This document shows, one piece after another, positions 6,009-9,760 of a DNA stretch of 9,760 nt. Location of the stretch: NCBI GenBank assembly GCA_938004115.1, contig CALKWS010000187.1, positions 1 to 9,760 on the forward strand, read 5' to 3'. The position numbers and the translations under genes are program-made. The DNA is from an uncultured Ruaniaceae bacterium. GTDB taxonomy: Bacteria > Actinomycetota > Actinomycetes > Actinomycetales > Beutenbergiaceae. Below the pieces are notes generated by a model that was not told the origin of the DNA, ran no database searches, and saw only the letters and a program-made list of their open reading frames with translations. Within the stretch, counting starts at the first letter, position 1, and each line of letters opens with the position of its first letter.

Positions 6009-6035
6009 CAGTAGTACCAGTAGTAATTGCTGCTG
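6009..6035. promoter_or_regulatory. AT-rich direct repeat plus imperfect dyad upstream of hflX, candidate operator/promoter
   Basis: CAGTAGTAC (6009-6017) is repeated at once as CAGTAGTAA (6018-6026). The second copy is the left half of an 18-bp near-palindrome, CAGTAGTAATTGCTGCTG (6018-6035), symmetric at 14 of 18 positions and centred on AATT. The four mismatches are evenly placed and would be G-U pairs in RNA. It is the most AT-rich spot in the 209-bp rsmC-like/hflX gap, 38 bases before the hflX ATG, and may overlap its promoter (possible -10 TAGTAA or TAATTG; no perfect TANNNT; a TTGGCG -35-like hexamer is at 5984-5989 but poorly spaced). No regulator is known to me for it. I see nothing else supportable in the rest of 5877-6072. 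Confidence 0.4.
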
Positions 6036-6072
6036 CCGGAGTACCCCGGCCGGCACCCGACCACAGGACGAG

Positions 6073-7626
6073 ATGACCCGACCCACATCCGCACACACCC
6101 CCGCTTCCGACGACGTAACCCCCTCCGCGGGCGATGATCGGCGCACCGGCGCGCGGATCGACCCGGCCGTGGAGGACCGGGCCCAGGCCATGGTCGAACG
6201 GATCCTCGCCCGGCACGGAACCGCGATCCAGGCCGACGCCGCGGACCCGGCCGCCCATGACGGCGACCAGATGGACGCGGAGGAACGCGCCGCCCTGCGC
6301 CGCATCTCCGGACTGTCCACCGAACTCGACGACGTCACCGAGGTGGAGTACCGGTCCCTGCGCCTGGAGCGGGTCGTCCTGGTGGGTATGTGGACCGAGG
6401 GCACGGTCGAGGAGGCGGAGAACTCCCTGCGCGAACTGGCGGCCCTGGCCGAGACGGCCGGCTCCCAGGTGCTCGACGGCGTGCTGCAGCGCCGCCGCCA
6501 CCCCGACCCGGGCACCTACCTGGGGTCGGGCAAGGCGGCCGAACTCGCCGAGCTGGTCCAGCGGGTCGGTGCGGACACGGTGATCGTCGACTCCGAACTC
6601 AGCCCGTCCCAGCGCCGCGGCCTGGAGGACGTGGTCCAGGTCAAGGTCATCGACCGGACCGCGCTGATCCTGGACATCTTCGCCCAGCACGCCAAGTCCC
6701 GGGAGGGTAAGGCCCAGGTGGAGCTGGCCCAGTTGGAGTACCTGCTGCCGCGACTGCGCGGCTGGGGTGAATCGATGTCCCGGCAGGCTGGTGGCCGGGT
6801 CGCCGGGGGAGCGGGCATCGGATCGCGCGGTCCGGGTGAGACGAAGATCGAACTCGATCGGCGCCGGATCCGCACCCGGATGGCCAGACTCCGCCGGCAG
6901 ATCGCGCAGATGGCCCCCGCCCGGGCCGGCCGGCGACGCTCCCGGCGCGCCGGGGCGGTGCCCTCGGTCGCGATCGTCGGGTACACCAACGCGGGCAAGT
7001 CCTCGCTGCTGAACCGGCTCACCGGAGCCGGGGTGCTGGTGCAGAACCAGTTGTTCGCCACCCTTGACCCCACCGTGCGCCGGGCGGAGACCCCGGACGG
7101 GCGCGCCTACACCCTGGCCGACACGGTCGGGTTCGTCCGGCACCTGCCCACGCAACTGGTGGAGGCCTTCCGCTCCACCCTGGAGGAAGTGGCCGAGGCG
7201 GACGTGATCGTGCACGTCGTGGACGCCTCCCACGCCGATCCCACCGGGCAGATCCAGGCGGTGCGCGACGTGCTCCGGGACATCGAGGGAGCCAGCGACA
7301 TCCCCGAGATAGTCGCGCTGAACAAGGCGGACATCGCCGACCCCGGCGCGATCGCCGCCCTGCGCACCCGCGAACCCGGTGCCGTGGCGGTCTCCGCCCG
7401 CACCGGAGCAGGCATCGAGGACCTGCGTGAGCGCATCGCCGAGACCCTGCCCCGCCCGGCCGTGGAGGTGGACGTGGTGGTGCCCTACGACCGCGGCGAC
7501 CTGGTGCACCGGGCGCACGTCGCCGGTGAGGTGCTCAGCCAGGAGCACACCGAGACCGGGACCCGGCTGCGCGCCCGGGTCGACGGCGGCCTGGCGGCGG
7601 ACCTGGACGCAGCCGTCGGCAGATGA
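6073..7626 (+). CDS. hflX: HflX, ribosome-associated GTPase
   Basis: A GTPase of the Obg-HflX superfamily that binds the 50S subunit and splits stalled or hibernating 70S ribosomes under stress; cytoplasmic. The 517-residue protein has a variable acidic N-terminal region (1-95), the HflX nucleotide-binding-like domain (about 100-230, with PGTYLGSGKAAEL at 146-158), and the family-specific linker GPGETKIELDRRRIRTRM (253-270) before a basic helix. In the G domain, G1 is GYTNAGKS (303-310), the switch region LFATLDPT (327-334), G3 DTVGF (350-354), G4 NKAD (417-420) and G5 SARTG (441-445). A short C-terminal domain ends the protein. ATG 6073 has an AGGA four bases upstream and gives a normal actinobacterial length. 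Unlike four other genes here, it appears to have a real 5' leader. Its TGA overlaps the helicase ATG (ATGA), so the two are probably co-transcribed and coupled. Confidence 0.96.
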   Translation: MTRPTSAHTPASDDVTPSAGDDRRTGARIDPAVEDRAQAMVERILARHGTAIQADAADPAAHDGDQMDAEERAALRRISGLSTELDDVTEVEYRSLRLERVVLVGMWTEGTVEEAENSLRELAALAETAGSQVLDGVLQRRRHPDPGTYLGSGKAAELAELVQRVGADTVIVDSELSPSQRRGLEDVVQVKVIDRTALILDIFAQHAKSREGKAQVELAQLEYLLPRLRGWGESMSRQAGGRVAGGAGIGSRGPGETKIELDRRRIRTRMARLRRQIAQMAPARAGRRRSRRAGAVPSVAIVGYTNAGKSSLLNRLTGAGVLVQNQLFATLDPTVRRAETPDGRAYTLADTVGFVRHLPTQLVEAFRSTLEEVAEADVIVHVVDASHADPTGQIQAVRDVLRDIEGASDIPEIVALNKADIADPGAIAALRTREPGAVAVSARTGAGIEDLRERIAETLPRPAVEVDVVVPYDRGDLVHRAHVAGEVLSQEHTETGTRLRARVDGGLAADLDAAVGR

Positions 7627-9760
7627 CGGTCCACGACGACGCAGGCACCCGCCCCCGGTCCGGTCCGCCCGAGGCCACGGCCCGCCCGGAGCAGGATTGC
7701 GCGGCTGGAGAGAACGGCGCGCCCGGAGAGGACGGCGACGCCGATGCTGCCGACCCGTCGGTGACCGACACGGCCGACGGCGAGCCCGACGTCCAGACCG
7801 TGCTGGACGAGGTCGTCGCCGCGATGGGAGGGGCGCGTCGCGCAGGTCAGCACCAGATGGCCGGTGAGGTGGCCCGGGCACTGCGGGCGGGGGAGCACCT
7901 GCTGGTCCAGGCCGGCACCGGCACCGGCAAGTCCCTGGCGTACCTGGTCCCGGCGCTCCTGCACACCGTCCACCGCGATGAACGCGCCGTGGTCTCCACC
8001 GCCACCCTGGCCCTGCAGCGCCAGATCCTGGGCCATGACCTGCCGCTGGCGGCGGCGGCCCTGCGCCGGCACCTGCCGCGTGAACCCGAGGTGGCCCTGC
8101 TCAAGGGATGGCACAACTACCTGTGCCTGCACAAGGTGTCCGGCGGTTACCCGACGGATGATGACAACACGCTCTTCGCGGAACTGAGCCCTGCGGAGGT
8201 GCCGGCCACCGCCTCGGCCGCGGCGCCGTCGTCCGCGGAGGATCACCCGGCCGGCGATGAGGACTCCCTGGGAGCGCAGGTGCTGCGTCTGCGCCAGTGG
8301 GCCGAGGAGACCGAGACCGGCGACCGGGACGACGTGGTGCCCGGGGTGAGCGACCGGGCCTGGCGGCAGGTGTCGCTGACCTCGCTGGAGTGCCTGGGCC
8401 AGCGCTGCCCGATGCTCTCCGACTGCTTCCCGGAACGGGCCCGGCACCGGGCCCGGGAGGCGGATCTGGTGATCACCAACCACGCCATGCTCGGGATCGC
8501 GGCGTCGGGCTCGCCGAAGGTGCTGCCCGAGCACGAGGCGCTGATCGTGGACGAGGCCCACGAGTTGGCCGATCGGGTCACCGCACAGGCCACCGTGGAA
8601 CTGTCGGCCGCGTCGGTCCAGCGCACCGCCCGGCTGGTCCGGCGCCATGCCGGTATGCCGCTGGCCGACCTGGACGAGGCGGCCGAACGGTTGCGGACGG
8701 CCCTGGCGCTGCTACCCGAGGGGCGCCTGCCCGACGGGCTGCCGGCCGACCTGGTGCCCGTGGTCCGCGAGATCGCCGACGCGTGCCGCCAGGCGCAGAC
8801 CGCGATCCGCGCCGAGGGGCAGGGCAAGGCGGAGGAAGCCGGCGGGCGGATGATGGCCACCTCCGCGCTGCTGGTGCTGTTCGAGATCGCCGACCGGCTG
8901 TTGTCCGACCGGGTCAGCGAGCGCATCGACGTGCTCTGGTGCGAACAGCCCCGCCGGCCCGGGGAGGGGGCCCGGCTGAAGGTCGCTCCGCTGGACGTGG
9001 CCGGACCGATCGCCGGTGAGCTGCTCGCAGATCGGGCCGCGGTGCTGACCTCGGCCACCCTGACGCTGGGCGGGAAGTTCGACCACGCCGCGCGCAGCCT
9101 GGGGATCGCCGCCGGTGCCCACCGCGGCGTCCGTGTGGACTCGCCGTTCGACTACCGCAAGCAGGGCATCCTGTACGTCGCCTCCCATCTGCCGGCGCCG
9201 GGGAGGGAGGGCACTGCGGAGGAGTTGATGGACGAACTGGCCGGTCTCATCGAGGCGGCCGGCGGGCGCACCCTCGGCCTGTTCTCCTCCCGGCGCGGGG
9301 CCACCCAGGCGGCCGAGGCGATGCGCGAGCGGCTGGACACCGAGATCCTGCTGCAGGGGGAGGACTCCATCCCGGCGCTGGTGCGCCGCTTCGTCGCCGA
9401 ACCCGAGAGTTCGCTCTTCGGCACGCTCTCCCTCTGGCAGGGCGTGGACGTGCCCGGGGACGCCTGCCGGCTGGTGGTGATCGACCGGATCCCCTTCCCC
9501 CGGCCCGATGACCCGATCCGCCAGGCACGCCAGGAGGTGGTCACCGCCGCCGGCGGCAACGGGTTCATGTCGGTCGCGGCCACGCACGCCGCGCTGATGC
9601 TCGCCCAGGGAGCCGGCCGGCTCGTGCGCGGTGTGCATGACCGCGGCGTGGTGGCCGTGCTCGACCCGCGCCTGCGTACCGCCCGGTACGGCAGCTTCCT
9701 GGCCGCCTCGCTCCCGCCGCTGTGGCCCACCACGAACGGCGAGGTGGTCCGCCAGGCGCT
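7623..9760 (+). CDS. dinG: DinG/XPD-type Fe-S ATP-dependent DNA helicase (3' end outside window)
   Basis: A superfamily 2 helicase predicted to unwind DNA 5' to 3' in repair. The frame is open from ATG 7623 to the window end (712 codons), with no stop found on full translation. Walker A AGTGTGKS is at 97-104 and motif Ia VVSTATLALQRQ follows. The Fe-S cysteines are C168 (KGWHNYLC), C257, C262 and C268, the last three spaced Cx4Cx5C. Next are ITNHAML, the DEAH box (310-313), motif III LTSATL (475-480), SLWQGVDVPG (604-613) and motif VI QGAGRLVRG (662-670). All motifs are present, so only a short C-terminus is missing. Residues 1 to about 58 are acidic and low in complexity, and an A/S/D/E-rich stretch lies between C168 and C257. 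The start rests on the ATGA overlap with hflX; no good Shine-Dalgarno is seen, and a later start is possible. The symbol follows usual actinobacterial practice; YoaA is the main alternative. Confidence 0.93.
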   Translation, partial: MTVHDDAGTRPRSGPPEATARPEQDCAAGENGAPGEDGDADAADPSVTDTADGEPDVQTVLDEVVAAMGGARRAGQHQMAGEVARALRAGEHLLVQAGTGTGKSLAYLVPALLHTVHRDERAVVSTATLALQRQILGHDLPLAAAALRRHLPREPEVALLKGWHNYLCLHKVSGGYPTDDDNTLFAELSPAEVPATASAAAPSSAEDHPAGDEDSLGAQVLRLRQWAEETETGDRDDVVPGVSDRAWRQVSLTSLECLGQRCPMLSDCFPERARHRAREADLVITNHAMLGIAASGSPKVLPEHEALIVDEAHELADRVTAQATVELSAASVQRTARLVRRHAGMPLADLDEAAERLRTALALLPEGRLPDGLPADLVPVVREIADACRQAQTAIRAEGQGKAEEAGGRMMATSALLVLFEIADRLLSDRVSERIDVLWCEQPRRPGEGARLKVAPLDVAGPIAGELLADRAAVLTSATLTLGGKFDHAARSLGIAAGAHRGVRVDSPFDYRKQGILYVASHLPAPGREGTAEELMDELAGLIEAAGGRTLGLFSSRRGATQAAEAMRERLDTEILLQGEDSIPALVRRFVAEPESSLFGTLSLWQGVDVPGDACRLVVIDRIPFPRPDDPIRQARQEVVTAAGGNGFMSVAATHAALMLAQGAGRLVRGVHDRGVVAVLDPRLRTARYGSFLAASLPPLWPTTNGEVVRQA

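Noticed and set aside
5855..6076. 73-codon plus-strand frame ending in an ATGA overlap with the hflX start
   Set aside because: The overlap is tempting, but the frame begins inside the methyltransferase gene, is R/P/T-rich with no domain, has no Shine-Dalgarno I can see, and crosses the likely promoter region of hflX.
4761..6515. 584-codon minus-strand open frame spanning dapF, the methyltransferase gene and hflX
   Set aside because: It crosses three genes with clear family motifs in other frames and is low-complexity R/S/P/G sequence; a GC shadow.
5803..7881. 692-codon open frame on the minus strand, antisense to hflX
   Set aside because: Composition is dominated by G, R, P, A, H and Q, as expected from the complement of a GC-rich gene. 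It has no recognisable domain, and it covers hflX, whose motifs are complete.

Overview
The window is a compact, very GC-rich stretch of an actinobacterial chromosome. The order miaB / miaA / dapF / hflX / dinG-type helicase, the strong G/C preference at third codon positions, and the -10-only promoters next to start codons all fit high-GC Gram-positive bacteria, most likely Micrococcales. The lineage is inferred from content and style; no database was searched. I see no insertion sequence, phage gene, tRNA, rRNA, CRISPR array or other sign of transfer.

Layout. (1) 1-1494 (+): miaB, missing only its extreme N-terminus, which lies before the window. (2) 1491-3279 (-): a three-gene operon transcribed ybjN-like B, ybjN-like A, then a sirtuin (Sir2) deacylase. 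Both junctions are 4-base ATGA overlaps. The operon points at miaB, and the two stop codons overlap in one CTAG. (3) 3280-3376: a 97-bp divergent promoter region. (4) 3377-4288 (+): miaA with a GTG start, then 4317-5249 (+): dapF, which has its own promoter. (5) 5261-5863 (-): a single-domain RsmC-like methyltransferase, convergent with dapF. (6) 5864-6072: a 209-bp divergent intergenic region with an unusual AT-rich dyad/direct repeat. (7) 6073-7626 (+): hflX, overlapping by ATGA a DinG-type Fe-S helicase, 7623 to beyond the window end.

How the genes relate. MiaA and MiaB act in sequence on the same tRNA nucleoside: A37 is prenylated, then methylthiolated. DapF feeds meso-diaminopimelate and lysine synthesis. 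HflX is a ribosome-splitting/rescue GTPase, the methyltransferase probably modifies RNA, and the helicase acts in DNA repair. This is a core translation, cell-wall and repair neighbourhood. The least expected part is the translation-coupled YbjN-YbjN-Sir2 operon between the two tRNA-modification genes on the opposite strand.

The clearest non-gene signal is repeated. Four genes that begin a transcript or have their own promoter (ybjN-like B, miaA, dapF, the methyltransferase) each have a TANNNT hexamer 6-8 bases before the start codon, which predicts leaderless mRNAs. The internal operon genes ybjN-like A and sir2 instead have clear Shine-Dalgarno sequences. No gene-free stretch exceeds 300 bases.
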